Positions 1 through 12,925 are shown, counted from the first letter of the stretch. The stretch: DNA of 64,000 bases from Lottia gigantea (GCF_000327385.1 NW_008710601.1:1445355-1509354), one strand, 5' to 3'. Numbers and translations: made by a program. Notes: generated from the sequence alone by a model not told the origin.

Positions 1-384
1 ATTAGCTTCCTTTGAACATTCTTTAAGGGGCGTCGGATCCACCAGTTTTTCTTAACTTGATAAAAAAATATACAGTAGATGGCATGTATTTCTGAGTGAC
101 GAAAGCGTACCACGTTCATATCTTTTAGTTATGGAGTAACTGGACTGTTGAAGCAAAACTTCCGCCACACTGACTCTTGTGAACAGAGTTTTGGTTAAAG
201 ATGAAAACAAAACTGTCCGCTTTCTAAATATTTCCCTATTTACAGGAAGGTATGTATTATTGCACTGAATGTTTCAGAGAGTATGATCGATGCTGCCAAG
301 TGCATTCATATTGTGCATGGACAAAATCAGAAGCTGACATCTTTAAAATTGCAATATTCTGCTCCGCTCAATGAAAAGAGGTTT
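1..384. other. AT-rich, no supported gene
   Basis: Only notable item: a pyrimidine tract ending TTTACAG at 245, then four bases later AAG before GTATGT. It is either a microexon-like arrangement or a chance pair of splice-like motifs. Confidence 0.4.
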
Positions 385-601
385 GGGACACTGAAAGCAT
401 CAATCTGCACCATTCGGATTTTTAATCAGACGTCTGTGGTTCCTGCCATTCCACTAAAACTAAGTGATTTTTGACGGCACTAATGGCGAAGAACCTTATG
501 TACACAAGCATATTTTTTTTTATTTGTGACGTCATAAACACAGGAAACACAGATGTCTGACTAAAATTTTGAATGCTACAAATTAATACTTTCAGTGTCC
601 C
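385..601. mobile_element. MITE family C, copy 1 (long inverted repeats)
   Basis: The ends are perfect inverted repeats, GGGACACTGAAAG and CTTTCAGTGTCCC. The arms continue inward with CAGACGTCTGTGG facing its diverged partner (ACAGATGTCTGAC). A GTGACGTCAT block lies near the centre. Shares interior sequence with 6453-6773 and 33308-33530. No coding capacity. Confidence 0.75.
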
Positions 602-1278
602 CAATTAAAAAAATTAAGAAAACAATAGGTATAGTTATAACATATTTTAAGTGCAGTTTTCAGAGGCAATTATTCCATATTCATGAAAGAAAAAACTCGC
701 GTGAAATGTGATTATCTTATCAAACTAGTTTTAATTCCCAAGAAAATCTGATATTTTCCTTTTAGATTCATCTACATAACATGTCAAATTTCCAGACAAT
801 GAGATCAAAAAGACACAAAAAAATGAGTTTTATTCTGTTTTATGGAATTTGATCAGAGTCTACATGACTTATGGTAAGAAGTGTGGCCCGTGCTGGGTCT
901 CCAGTATTGTCTGTCGTTCCTTGGTTTACTGGAAGAACTCGACTACCGTATCCAGCCATCAATTACTTCTTCAGTTTTATAGTTCTTGTTATTATTAAAG
1001 TTCGAGACATTAGACTAGCCTATATTGTTAAAACGAATTTATTTTAATCTTGTAAATATTTCACGCTTTGGTGGCTTATCTTCACGAAGAACAGAGATGT
1101 TCTTAGATATAAAAAGACGCTTCACAGGGAACTTGATACTGCCTGTTCCAGAAGCAATTGCGACCAAATTTAAAGCACACAGTGAGCTATATAGACAACA
1201 AGTTGCAGCGGTATGGTAGAAATTCTACCTTCAGATTGTTCAACCTGGTTTCGCCATGTCAATGATGTAGCTCGAAGA
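602..1278. other. Nothing recognised
   Basis: A 64-codon plus frame at 1025-1219 has no ATG context or domain and is treated as chance. Confidence 0.5.
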
Positions 1279-1381
1279 CGTCATTTGGTTGAGACCGTTT
1301 AGTCATTTGGATGAGACCGTTTAGTCATTTGGTTGAGACCGTTTAGTCATTTGGATGAGACCGTTTAGTTATTTGGATGAA
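1279..1381. repeat. 22-bp minisatellite, about 5 copies
   Basis: Head-to-tail copies of a unit with core GTCATTTGG(A/T)TGAGACCG. The alternate GGTTGAG/GGATGAG variants give a weak two-unit period. Confidence 0.9.
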
Positions 1382-2165
1382 GCAATAAGCCAAGGCCCTG
1401 TTTGCTGTGTACGTTAGAAATTCCAAAAAATGGTAGGCTAATGTATTTCCTCTGTATACGCCATTATCCACTGCATTGTGTTGGTTGTCTTAGATTAGTG
1501 GAAATCAATTTCAATCATTCAGTATTACCATTTTAATTGTGCTAATATCGGGAGTTGGAAATTATATGTAACTATCTCGGCGCGCACCTTCATTATCTTA
1601 TTTTTATAAAAATAAATTACTGCGTGTACCCAGTGCTTCCCAAATATCAAAGGTATCTAATCACAACCGGCATGAAAACACTTTACTCTGGTTTATTTTG
1701 ACGTTGCAAACAGAGGTGTATTTATTTACTGGAAGTAATTATTTTAAGATTGACTTGAGCAATCATGTTATCAAGGGTCAATCTTATCGTAGCAATTTGA
1801 TATATTTTATTTGGCTACACCCAGCAAGATTTGCTGCATATTTCATTCTCAATCGGTTAACACAAGTTGAGAACCGTAAGCTGTAACAGGTGTGAAGCAC
1901 GCTCGTTGTGGTATTTTTAAGAGATGTAAACACGACGGTACTGGGAATTTAATAAATTACTGTGTATGTAAATAAAGCACTTTGTAACGAAGTTTCATAT
2001 CTGTGGGGCATAAAATGCATGTTTATGTTCGTTTATGTCACATATTTGTGTGGTATTACTTAAAACTGTGTCTACATTAGATACCTTCATTTCCCATAAA
2101 CTTATGCAGTCTTTTATTGTACACAATTTGTTTCATTTATTGTTCCTGATATTCTAAAAGTATAT

Positions 2166-2463
2166 TTAAAGGACCTGTTTCATCATTCGTTTGACCAATC
2201 GGATCTTAGTCTCAGAAACTAAGCTAATCAGTAATAGTGTTCACAGCTCAACGTCGAATTTTGAGCCTTTAAATCCCTGTGTGTCCAGCATTATCCCCTT
2301 AAGGAAGTTAAAATGACTACTCGTCTTTTCTTGAGACTCTACCATATATAGAGAAGACATATATAGAAAGTGGAAATTCCTAGTTCGAGGTATAATTGAA
2401 AGGACAATGCGATTTTTGTACACTTCTGGTACTTCTTTACATATGGCGAACCATGGCCTTTAA
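2166..2463 (+). mobile_element. TTAA-flanked MITE family B, copy 1
   Basis: Bounded by TTAA on both sides, with ends AAGGACCTG and GGCCTTTAA. The interior carries the family landmarks GACCAATCGGATCT, CTCAGAAAC, ACAGCTCA and ACTCGTCTTTTCTTGAGAC, all found again at 48.3 and 49.7 kb and in reverse at 9.2 kb. The TTAA target and AGGG-type ends fit piggyBac-like non-autonomous elements. A 60-codon minus-strand frame inside it is not a gene. Confidence 0.75.
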
Positions 2464-3182
2464 TCTATTTTCAGAGTTTGGGTGGCATTAAGGTAAAGAT
2501 AATTCTCCCTAGATCTTTGAACACAACCCCATGGCCCGCCATTTCCACTCCATAAAACAGAAAAGAAACTGTGTTTTATCTGTATTTCAAGTAGCGGTGG
2601 TTTAATTGATTATCGAGGTAAATGTCAGATAAATGTTACAATATGGTGTCTAAGTGTCAGTTAGATTGCTTGTTATTTCTCTTACCTAATCTTTTCCTTT
2701 TATTTGTTCAGCCATCTTGTAATCAAATGAAGCTGCTCTTCAAACGTCTCCAATCAACTGATAATTCTTTGCAAGAGAGACAACTCTTGCATCTAATCTC
2801 GCCCGTGAGATCTTGATTGTTTATAGTGAGAAGACATATTCATAAATTATTTTTTTTTAAAATTCAATTAAATATGTTAAGATACAAATCGCGTGGGTTT
2901 TAGAAGGTACACTCCTATATATTAACAACTATTTGATATTTTGATTTAATATATCCAGAAGTTACTCTGAGTTTGCTCCAGGTTTCTATAATGAAGTATT
3001 AGTCATGCAATATATGCTGCAATTTCCATTCTTAAACGCAGTATACCTAACTTATCAAACGTTTCCACAATTCCAACACAACAAAAGATGAATTGCAATA
3101 GAGTTTAATTTCTGTCTGTACCTAGCTAAGGTTGGAATAATTACATGGTTCTCATGCGTAACCAATCGATCTAAGGCCTCTA

Positions 3183-3413
3183 CAGTGGCGTAAATGGGGG
3201 GGGGGGGGGGAGGGCAGAAAAAAAAAATGAAAACTGATTCTACTTTCACTGCCAAAATCGCATAAGATGCATTCTCTTCCTTCCTAGATTGGATAATTAG
3301 AAAATTGATAGCCACCCCCTCCTCCACCGCTACTACTACCCTCTAAAGTTCAACAGTGGAAGGGGAAGAGCTCCTATGACCCCTCCGTCAATGAAATCTT
3401 GGCTACGTCACTG
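3183..3413. mobile_element. hAT-like MITE family D, copy 1
   Basis: Opens CAGTGGCGTAAATGGGG, with a run of 14 G just inside, and closes GGCTACGTCACTG. The flanks GCCTCTA and GCGTCTA look like a decayed target duplication. The interior is poly-purine with pyrimidine blocks and is non-coding. CAGTGGCG ends with 8-bp duplications are typical of non-autonomous hAT elements. Confidence 0.6.
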
Positions 3414-3682
3414 GCGTCTAGCATGGTTATATGGAATGGCGGCATTCACCACAGTGCACTAAAATTCGATCAGTTTGAAGTTCATTCACTTCCATATGCA
3501 AAAGGAAACACTCAGAATGATTATCTGTTTGTACGATATAACCTTACTCTTGAAAAAAATTTCTTTAAAAATTTTATGAGCGCTGGGAGTGACTCTGTGA
3601 TGTTTCGTGTATCAAAATAGAGTCTGATTTTACGTTCCATTCTGTAATACATAAAAGTATGTTAAAATGATCATGTGTTGAA

Positions 3683-4172
3683 ATATTCTACACTCTGTCA
3701 ACATTATCATGAACTTTACTGTCTGATGTTGTCAACATTATCACCAAGTCTACTGTCTGGTGTTGTCAACATTAAGTCTACTGTCTGGTGTTGTCAACAT
3801 TATCATGAACTCTATACCGTCTGGTGCTGTCAAAATTATCATGGAATGTACTGTCTGGGGTTGTCAACATTATCATGAAGTCTACTGTCTGGTGTTGTCA
3901 ACATTATCATGAAGTCTACTGTCTGCTGTTGTCAACATTATCATGAAGTCTACTGTCTGGTGTTGTCAACATTATCACAAAGTCTACTGTCTGATGTTGG
4001 CAACATTAAGTCTACTGTCTGGTGTTGTCAACATTAACATGAAGTCTACTGTCTGGTGTTGTCAACATTATCATGAAGTCTATTGCCTAGTGTTGTGAAC
4101 ATCATCACGACCTTTATTGGCTGGTGTTGTCAACATTATCATGAAGCCTCCTGTTTGGTGCTTTCAATATTA
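3683..4172. repeat. 34-bp minisatellite, about 14 copies
   Basis: Unit core is TCTACTGTCTGGTGTTGTC followed by AACATTATCATGAAG. Some copies lack the last third and run as shorter units (for example near 3760-3790 and 4000-4030). Each unit has the dyad TGTTG-T-CAACA. Reading frames across it are by-products of the repeat. Confidence 0.92.
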
Positions 4173-4454
4173 TTATTTTAATTCTTCTTTAATTGTGCCG
4201 ATAAACCAAAACCGTACTCTGCTTAGTACCGTGGTCTGTCTGTCTGGAAAGTGTAATTTGGTAGTTGTTGCAAAAGATAAAACCTGTCTGTGAACTTGTG
4301 CATCCGTTTCTATCAATAACCTCAGGATAGTAAAGTAGTTTGGTGTTCCCACTTTCCATAACTGATTGATATTAGATCATACCTACTGAAAGTAACCAGG
4401 GTCTTTTTTCAAATGATATAAATTCCAGATGTTTTGAGTCAGTTATATCTACGC

Positions 4455-4520
4455 TTTCGATAGATCTCAAACGGAAACCACCCTTATCAAATCAGCGATA
4501 TATTTACATATATATTTAAT
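4455..4520 (+). repeat. Dispersed repeat J, copy 1
   Basis: Segment with CAAACGGAAACCACCC, then TATCAAATCAGCGATAT, recurring in diverged form at 63658-63730 with an added short insertion. Nature unknown. Confidence 0.4.
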
Positions 4521-6452
4521 CTTGTAGACAAAATTCGTTTTTTTTGTTGCAAATTAGACATGATGTGGCTTAAAAGCAGGATTGGTTAAAGCATCGCACG
4601 ATGAACTAGCAATCGCCGAATCCAGTATGTCTTTCCACCTATTCTAACTAATAATAGATTGCGTGCGTGACAGAATTGCTAGATTACTACAATTAAACTA
4701 TTGTTGCCATAACAATTTACATCTTTACCTGACCGCAAAACTTTGTTTACATACAGTAAACAGTTTTTACCTGTTTGGCAAATATACATGCATAACAATA
4801 CAAATTTTCTTTTCTTCGAAGGAAAAAGTTAAGACATATCAGCTTAATGAGAATATTTTAAGATTGTTAAATGTTGGCTGCCAAAACTGAAATCACTGAT
4901 GAGAATTTGAAAAGATAAAATCAGATAAAGTGTTAATAGTGAACCCATGTGGTATACCTGATACTTCATATTATATTTTAAAAGGTATGAAGGCGTTATT
5001 AACTGATTTAAATGAACCTTGATTTTAATTTATAAGAAAATGATTCTCAGTTTTTGCTCATCTGATGCTAGTTTACTGCTTAATTACTAGAAACTTGGTA
5101 GTCGTGTACTATTAACTAAAACACTTGTAAGTAATGAAATCATTAGAATCTTTAAAGGAAGAGACGAGGGTCGAGTCGTCTTTATTTTTTTTTATCGGTA
5201 TGTAGCTTTATTAATTATTATATATATCTTGAAAGGAATGGCACTATCATCCAAGCCAAATGAAGCTTTGACGTCATATTACCGGCAATACTAGTAATAA
5301 TGGCTTTGGCGTATCAACAAACACCCACCTCCCCCATAAAAATATTTTCATTAAAAGTCAGATAGTCATACGCTCAATAAGCCGGTAAATCACATATTAT
5401 CTCCGTATCTTTTGTTAAAGACAAAATTTGTTTAACAATTATATAAGCATTTCAACGGAATAAACAAAAGTACAACTGAAACAGAAACTCAGACATGTAA
5501 ACCACTCTTACCATTTGTCTTCAAAATCGTTAGTGATAATAAAACAAAATGGCTCTAAGAATCAATAGTATCATTATAAAAGTAAGATAAACGTTTCATT
5601 TCTAAAGGGCAAATTACCTTTATTATTACCTGACATTCAAACAACATATATTGCACCTGGATAAAAACATATTTAATCTCGATTATCTTTTATATGTATG
5701 TATTACATTTTCAAATTATCAGGGTAGCAAATTATACAAGGGAGGGTGTCATGTTTTCAGAATTTTGGAATTGATAACAATGCCTTCTTGTCTGTGAACG
5801 GTGTGACTTCAGTTATTAATACCACCGTGATAATGTGTTATCGTGGAATTTGCAACATTTCGGATATTTTGGGAGTCGAGATAAGTAAGATATTGCCTTA
5901 TGTAAGGAGATAGACTTATCGTGAGAATTGGTAGTTAATATTAGAAAGATTTCTGTAGATTTGTAGTTTAAAAAATAACAGCGGAATTCCAAATGTTATT
6001 CATGTCTACTGATTTCAAGACTTTTGTTTCTCTTTTCTTAATGAAATTATATCACGAAGGTTTGTATTACAAGCATTTTCTTTCGAGTTGATCAATCTAT
6101 TCAAATATTCATACTTAAAAAATGGCACATTGGTTTCGTCTTTGACATTTTATGATGACATTTTGTGACTATCATTTTTCTTATCTATTTTTACATAATT
6201 ATGGTGGAAATATTTATTATATATGAAAAATCAGGTATAAGATTATATATTATTCAGAATACTGTCGAGAAACGGATAGGACGAAAATCTAAAAATTGCT
6301 AATCAGTGCACGATTCAGATCGATGAATATTTATAAGACAAATATAGGATATTAAGCTAATAGATTTCTGACAATTTTCCTTATTTCCTCATCGCTCACA
6401 TGCACTGCAATGTGTTTTAATTTGCTGGTGCAATGCACAGTTTTGTAATCTG
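4521..6452. other. AT-rich intergenic or intronic DNA
   Basis: Short AT microsatellite-like stretches (for example about 5210-5230) only; no repeat family or frame that I can support. Confidence 0.5.
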
Positions 6453-6773
6453 AAAGGGATTGTTAAGGGGTTTTCTAAATTTTTTATGTGTATCGGGGAC
6501 AATCATAGCATCAATTTGCACCATTCCAGTTTTTAATGAGACGTCTGTGATTCTAGCAATTCTACTAAAACTAAGTGTTTTATGAAGTCACCCAGCAAAG
6601 GTCTGATGTGTACAAGCAAATCGTGCGGAGATGACGTCATTAAACACTAAGTTTTAGTGGAATTGCAGGAACCACAGGCGTCTGGTTGAAAATTGGAATG
6701 GTAAAAATTGATGCCATCTGTGTCCCCGATAAGAACACAAAATTTAGAAATCCTCTAGATACAATCCCTTTAA
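6453..6773. mobile_element. MITE family C, copy 2, near-complete 320-bp hairpin
   Basis: Starts AAAGGGATTGT and ends ACAATCCCTTT. The two halves are inverted copies over nearly their full length: CGGGGACA, GCATCAATTTGCACC, the CCACTAAAACT-like block and TGACGTCAT all recur in reverse complement. It is the longest copy and shows outer arms missing from copy 1. The reading frame at 6686-6964 merely runs through it. Confidence 0.8.
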
Positions 6774-7699
6774 ATTCTGTCAAATTTTGTATTCATGAAA
6801 GTAAATGTAGAAGTTTTTCTATTCAGGTTCTGATAATTTATATGATAATTCAATTAGTAAAACGCCCAGTCTTTCTCTTCAGATGTGAGGAACTTGATAA
6901 TCGTTTTAAAATAGCCGTTTCATCTTTATCTTTGATACCTTTGTACCCCCTTACTTATTGGTAGGTGTATACATGAAGAAAAAGTGTCTTGCTGGTAAAT
7001 GAGCTACAGGCATGAATAACTCCATCTTACTTCAGTTCTACACCCACGAAATTAGGATGTATATTTTTGTGAACGTTCGATAAAATTTTATCACAAAATT
7101 ATTTTGTGACACGGAGCCAAGTATGAAACCTGACATTTATTCCGCTTTACGAGTGCATGGAATTTGCATCGTCAGCTCAAATTTATCAGAATTGAGGTTC
7201 GGAGTGAGGTTCCACTACTATTCAACAAAAATGTATTTTGGAAGTAAAGACTGGTGTCACTTCCGGACAGTTATAATTTTAACCACGTAAAAAGTAGCCA
7301 TGTTGAAGTGGGGGATCTAAAATTACATTGATAATTCTCATTCATTATATAATGTTATTGAAGGAAAAAAAAATTATTCATTTGTATGCCTAAGACGTTT
7401 ACATACTTAGAAGACAAACAATAATAAAACATATTTATTTAACTCTATTTGTGAAGGTCTTCGGTAACTCAATGCATCAGAACGTTAGTATGAATGGATT
7501 GGCTTGTGTAGTTTTTTTCTAGAATGGAATTTGAGCAGTGTTATATCAGAAATGAATCATTTTACAGTCTTCATTCTAAGTGGTATCGAGATAATAAATG
7601 TACGAAATAACAAACTAGTCGCCAAGTAACATCAGAAGTTTCCGAATCATATGAATCATGAACGTTATCAGCCACGTTGGCGACACCCGCCACAGTAGC

Positions 7700-8180
7700 T
7701 TTTGTAGTAGAGTTTAATTAATTTTTTGGATTTTGACTCCAGAGCTAATGGGCTGAGGGTGTTGGGTTATCATGTATAGATTAGAAGGTTGAGGATGAAT
7801 CCCCGATGAATCATACCACAATAGTTTTAGTTGCAGAGTTCATGTTCATGTAAGATTTTGGGTTTTGAAAGCTTAAAGCTAATGATGATATTGGATTAGC
7901 CTCTTGTTTATTTTCAATTGAGGCTTTGGTCCGAGGATGTTGGATTAGAGGATCGAGAATGAATTCCTTATAGAGTTGTCGAGTTCATGTTCAATTAATA
8001 TTTTGGACTTTGTCTCGAAAGCTAAAGCTAAGGTGCTGATGATTTTGGATTAGCTTGTTGCTTAGAGGATCGAGGATGAATCCCTGATGAATCATACCAC
8101 ATAGTTTTTGTAGGGGAGATCATGTTCAATTAAGTCTTTTAAGACTTGGACTCGAGAGCTTGAAGCTTGTGAATTTTGTA
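7700..8180. repeat. Degenerate tandem repeat, period about 140 bp, 3-4 copies
   Basis: Recurrent pieces in order: TTTTGGACTTTG/TTTGACTC, AGCTAATG/AGCTAAGG, TTGGATTAG, GAGGATGAATCCC, TGAATCATACCAC and GTTCATGTTCAATTAA. Copies differ by indels and substitutions, so the array is old. No coding potential. Confidence 0.6.
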
Positions 8181-8189
8181 TTTCCTAAA

Positions 8190-9217
8190 GATTAAGGTGC
8201 AGGCACACGAACGGTCTTGGTCGGAGATTTTTGTCGCAGGCTAAAGTCTTGTCAAGAGTTTCACCGACTGTCACCAAAGTTAATGCGCATTTAGGCATAT
8301 TATGGTTGGCTGGTGTGTTTTAGTAGTCGCATGACACGGATACAAAGTTGACAATGGGATACTAATTACGGTCCATTAACTTTCGTTTGAACATTAAAAC
8401 ATAATCTGTACTAACCAATGACCACAAATGACACTAGATGGCTTTGTCTGACCATTTACTTCTTGAATAGTTACATTGAACGCTAATTCACAATTATAAG
8501 TAGCGTGCGTCTCACATAATATTAATTCAATCATAAACCCCACTCAATTTTGTAGTCTAGGAATTGCCATAAAAATTCTTCATGTCACCCAATTCCAAGA
8601 TGTGTTTTTAACATGATATCGACGATAAAGAATCGCGAGTTCTGTCGAAGAATTTGTCCTTTTTGGATCAGTGCACATGCATGGTCGTAACTAGTCCGGA
8701 ATATTCTGAAATGTCTTGATTTCATTTGTGGTTTAGCTTTGGACCCACACCAACAGTAAGGCCAAATGTGACGATACCACATCCGTATATTACGTCCGAG
8801 GAACCAGTATGGATAGATTTGTCGGCCTGGACCGTAGCGTAACGGACACAAATGTGGTAATTGTCTTTCTTTTGAAACGAAGACCAAACTCTTCGTCTTA
8901 TTTCAACTTGGATAGTGGTACGAAATTAACATGTGAGTTTTTAGTTGCATCAATCCTTTGTACAACTTCGTTTTAATGCCGGTGCCAAATATCTAAAATA
9001 TAGTAATGAACAGAAGCCAATAACTTAATATTTTTTCTATAGAAAATTAGCTCTCGGCATAACTTGTAAAAACCAATTTCTATTTTCATATATAGAGTCC
9101 AGACCTATTTTCAATCTTGAGTAAGCAAGGACGGTATTGCGGCAGAAATTATTAGCCATGTTATTAGTTTCGATGACAAGGTATTGTATACCTTCTAGAC
9201 TCCTTGACGAGCGTTCT
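8190..9217. other. No supported gene; one 100-codon minus frame
   Basis: The frame at 8585-8887 (minus) is unusually rich in Trp, Tyr and His and has no recognised motif, splice sites or neighbours. GCAGGCACACGAACGGTCTT near 8200 looks like the edge of a repeat, but a matching inverted end was not found. Confidence 0.4.
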
Positions 9218-9526
9218 TTAAAGGGGGGATTCGCCATTTTCGGGTTTTGATTTGAGTCTTTAACATAATGTATATAGTCTTCAGAAGTTCTAGAAATGTA
9301 CGAAAATCGCGCAATTTCTTCAAAAATACCATTTCTTTTCTACGTATGGTCTCAAGAAAGACGAGTTGTCATTTTAACTTTTAAACGAGAATAGTTCTGT
9401 ACACACATGGCTTTGAATGCTAAAATTTCGACGGTGAGCTGTAAACACTAATACTGATAAGCTTATCAAAAAATTTGTGGTTCCTGAGTACAAATGGTCA
9501 AACGGATGATGCATCTGTCCCTTTAA
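9218..9526 (-). mobile_element. TTAA-flanked MITE family B, copy 2
   Basis: Reverse-orientation copy flanked by TTAA on both sides (9218-9221 and 9523-9526). Its left end AGGGGGGATTCGCCATTTT is the complement of the GGCGAA-containing right end of copies 1 and 5; its right end is GCATCTGTCCC. Interior landmarks CTCAAGAAAGACGAGT and GGTCAAACGGATGATGC are present. Confidence 0.75.
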
Positions 9527-9650
9527 TCACATCCATATTTCACAACACCAGTTGTGTGTTAATGACATATACCTAATCATAATCGTTGTTGAGCCATTAA
9601 AACGCTTGCCTCAGAATTTCCTTTTAAATTTTTTCATCTGGTTGGTGCAG

Positions 9651-9750
9651 GCCTATTGTACCTAAAGAAACCATGACACACCGAAACGACCTCCAGAAAA
9701 ACCGGATGTACCTTGACACTGTTTCAATCCCGCAAATAATTCAGAAATAG
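9651..9750 (+). other. Weak candidate terminal exon
   Basis: A T-rich tract ends in GGTGCAG at 9650; the following 100 bases are GC-richer and open for 32 codons (PIVPKETMTHRND, then KNRMYLDTVSIPQ) to TAG at 9748-9750. No homologue is recognised and no partner exon is visible, so chance is a real possibility. Confidence 0.15.
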
Positions 9751-10845
9751 GTCGATGACGCAGACTTCGGTCGAGGGCATGCTTTCTCAGGCCATCAATA
9801 GTTCATTGGAACTAATTTAATTCCATTGAAATATGTTATTTGCTTAATCTATTTTATCTTGCATTGCTCTGATTGTATTTATAAGACACGTGTTAACAAG
9901 GTGCACTTAAAAAATGGAATTGAAGATTTTAGAAATAAAATCTTTCAATACTTCGTAATTTAAAAAAAACCCTTCATTATCAGAAGCTCTCCAAGGAAAT
10001 CCGCGTCCTACTTATCACGAACAATAGGTTTATTGTGTGAAAAACACAGTCTACAACAATACCTACATAGAAATCGAAACTTAGAAAATCCGTCAAGAAA
10101 AGCTGGTCATTGTTCTTCAATCAGACAAAAGTGAGATTTAGCCTATGAACTGGCACTGAAAGCGTCCTTTGTTTGCTTCAAACTTGGATACTTTTTTCAT
10201 GAACTACTTCCTGATTTGAATTACCTTTACTTCTCAACAGATGGTCTTTTACGTAATATTCAAGATTGTGGTCGTTGGCCCTTATATCAGTTGTATTAGC
10301 ATGCCATCATTTGTTAATGGGTACTGTTTAAAAAAAAATCAATGCTACTTGGTTTTACCATGGAATTGCTGGTAGCTCGGATCGCAAAACCTGGAAAAAG
10401 TAAAATACGATTGTTTCTTTTCTTCTGTCGATTTTCAAATTATTAAGAGAATAATTAAACAATTCATAATCGGACATTATAAAATGCCTTCCGTTTTTAA
10501 AAGTTTATTTGACTCGCTTATTCTCGTGTAAAAGTAATCTGGAAAGGAACTTTCCAAGACATTTGGTCGAAGCCTAGCTAGTTGCCAGTATCCGAGAGAA
10601 CCTAAAGTTATTTTAATATGATATGGACGTTTCATTATTTCTTTGTACAATCCAATGTTCACAAAGCATATAAAAAAGGCCTACTTATCAAGATTTGTTT
10701 GAATTCCGTGACCCTGCGATTGGTAAAATTGGCCTTTGGATTGCTGCCAGGCTATGATATATATCATTTCGCACATGGATGCTTAAATCAATAGAATTCA
10801 GACAAGGGTGTTTCTTAAATCAATGTCGATGTTTTTTATTTGCAG

Positions 10846-10940
10846 GCATCCCGACAGAGATGGCGAAGAATGTCTGGTTGAAGATGGGGTTGTTACGGAT
10901 CATTTGAGGACTATGGACAGGTGAAAGCCTGTGATAAAAA
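10846..10940 (+). other. Candidate internal exon with strong splice sites
   Basis: Acceptor TTTTTTATTTGCAG ends at 10845. Two donors follow: CAG before GTGAAA (10920/10921) and AAA before GTGAGT (10940/10941). With the first donor the exon is 75 bases and stays open in one frame (HPDRDGEECLVEDG, then VVTDHLRTMD), entering and leaving in the same phase. With the second it has stops in all frames and would be untranslated. It is GC- and purine-richer than its surroundings. It could be a 5'UTR exon of the distant receptor or an exon of an unseen gene. Confidence 0.35.
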
Positions 10941-11914
10941 GTGAGTATTTTGATTTATGCAGACATCACCTGTTGTTACTTGTATCGTTGAGATATATAA
11001 AGTGTATTTTATACCTTTTCAACGTTTGATTTTCATGTTGATTTATCGGCTGATCCGGGTGTAATTCAAAACGTTTGGCTTATTAAATTTTAAGAGGTTA
11101 TAGACGTTATTTAATGGGCTAATATTTAAATGAAGGAAGTGCCAAGTTAAGTCTATTCCTGTTCATTAAGTTTTAAACTTGATAAAGAAAGTTTTATTAT
11201 ATTTTGGGTTGCTTTCAATATATTTATAGTCTCTCGTATAATTTTTTTTTATAGAACTTAGTGTGTGTTCCATTTTTGATGAGTTTTCCTTTAATAGATC
11301 ATTAGTTAGTCATTCAATGCTGAAGGTTTTGTGTTTCAAGTATAATATATGAAAGAAATGTACAAACATGAATCAAGTAGATATTGACTTACTCAGTACC
11401 AACTTTTTATCAGCAATACTTTTATATAATCAAAATACTTCGATTGGGCCGAATTGTTGGACAGATGGTTTCAAACATTAAAGAGAAGGTCGCCTTTTTA
11501 ATCATCCATATAATATGACCTCAATGGACATCTCTGTTGGGTTAATCTCAAACACTCCTTCATCGTATAGATAATGAAATATCACATCATTATTTTCTAA
11601 TTTCTTCAAAAAATCAATTGAATTCTTTGCCGAGATTTTATCGTTGCTATCTTTCGGGAACGTGGTATTTTTTAATATAGATACATACCTTTGCTGTCAT
11701 AGTACGTTATGTTTAAGAAAACGTACCTACCTTTACTTAATTAAATATAACATACAGCATTTTGACATTGGTATTTCATAATTAACAACTTATCTCATGT
11801 TTGAATATTGCACTACTTGCTTTCAGCAGGTTTCGACTTTTTGTGAACATGGTTATTGTTTACTATACATAAATAGCGTCTCTGGTAATGGTACAGTATT
11901 CTCAATGAAATTCT

Positions 11915-12925
11915 ATCCTTGAAACTTAAGTTGTGTAATATTTCAAATACTGAACCTTGATGTAGAATTGCAAGTATTTAAACTTTAGTTTCGTCGTATT
12001 TCAAATATTTAACCTTGACACTTAAAGCTATTTAGCATTTCAACTTTTTAACCTTGACACTTAAGTTGTGTAGTATTTGAAATATTTAACCTCGAAACTT
12101 AAGTTATGCCGTTTTTCAAATATTTAACCTCGAAACTTAAGTTATGTCGTATTTCAAATATTTAACCTCGAAACTTAAGTTATGTCGTATTTCAAATATA
12201 TAACCTCGAAACTTAAGTTATGTCGTATTTCAAATATATAACCTCGAAACTTAAGTTATGTCGTATTTCAAATATTTAACCTCGAAACTTAAGTTATGTC
12301 GTATTTCAAATATTTAACCTTGACACTTAAGTTGTGTAGTATTTTAAATATTTTACTTTGAAACTTAAGTTACATAGTATTTCAAATATTTAACCTTGAA
12401 ACTTAAGTTAAGAATTATTTTAAATATTTAACCTTGAAACTTAAGTTAAGAATTATATTAAATATTTAACGTAGAAAGTTGAATTATGCAGAATTTCAAA
12501 CACAAAAAACTTTATCTATGTGGTATTTCAAAGATTTGAGCTAGAGACTTTCAAATTTCGTATTTTCAAATCTTAACCCTAGAAATTAATATTATATAGT
12601 ATTTCAAATATTTAACTTTGAAACTTTAGTTATGTATTATTTCAAATGTTTAACTTAGAAAGTTAAGTTATGTAGAAATTCAAATAGTTAACACAGAAAC
12701 ACGAGTTAAGTAAAATTTAACTTAGAAACTTAAGTTATTATTATTTCGAATATTTAACAACAGAAACTTAAGTAATGTAACATTTTACAAATTTAACTTA
12801 GAAACTTAAGTTAAGTAGTATTTCAAATATTTAACCCAGAAACTCAAGTAATGTGGTATTTAAAATATTTAACCTAGAAACATAAGTTAAGTGATATTTC
12901 AAATATTTAACCCAGTAATGTGGTG
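11915..12925. repeat. 38-bp minisatellite, about 26 copies
   Basis: Units carry CTCGAAACTTAAGTTATG followed by TCGTATTTCAAATATTTAAC. The block at about 12080-12310 is nearly uniform; units on both sides are progressively diverged, with length changes. Two palindromes, AACTTAAGTT and AAATATTT, lie in each unit. Confidence 0.93.

Noticed and set aside
8585-8887. 100-codon minus-strand gene
   Set aside because: No motif, splice sites, supporting neighbours or recognised residues pattern; such lengths are expected occasionally in 64 kb of two-strand DNA.
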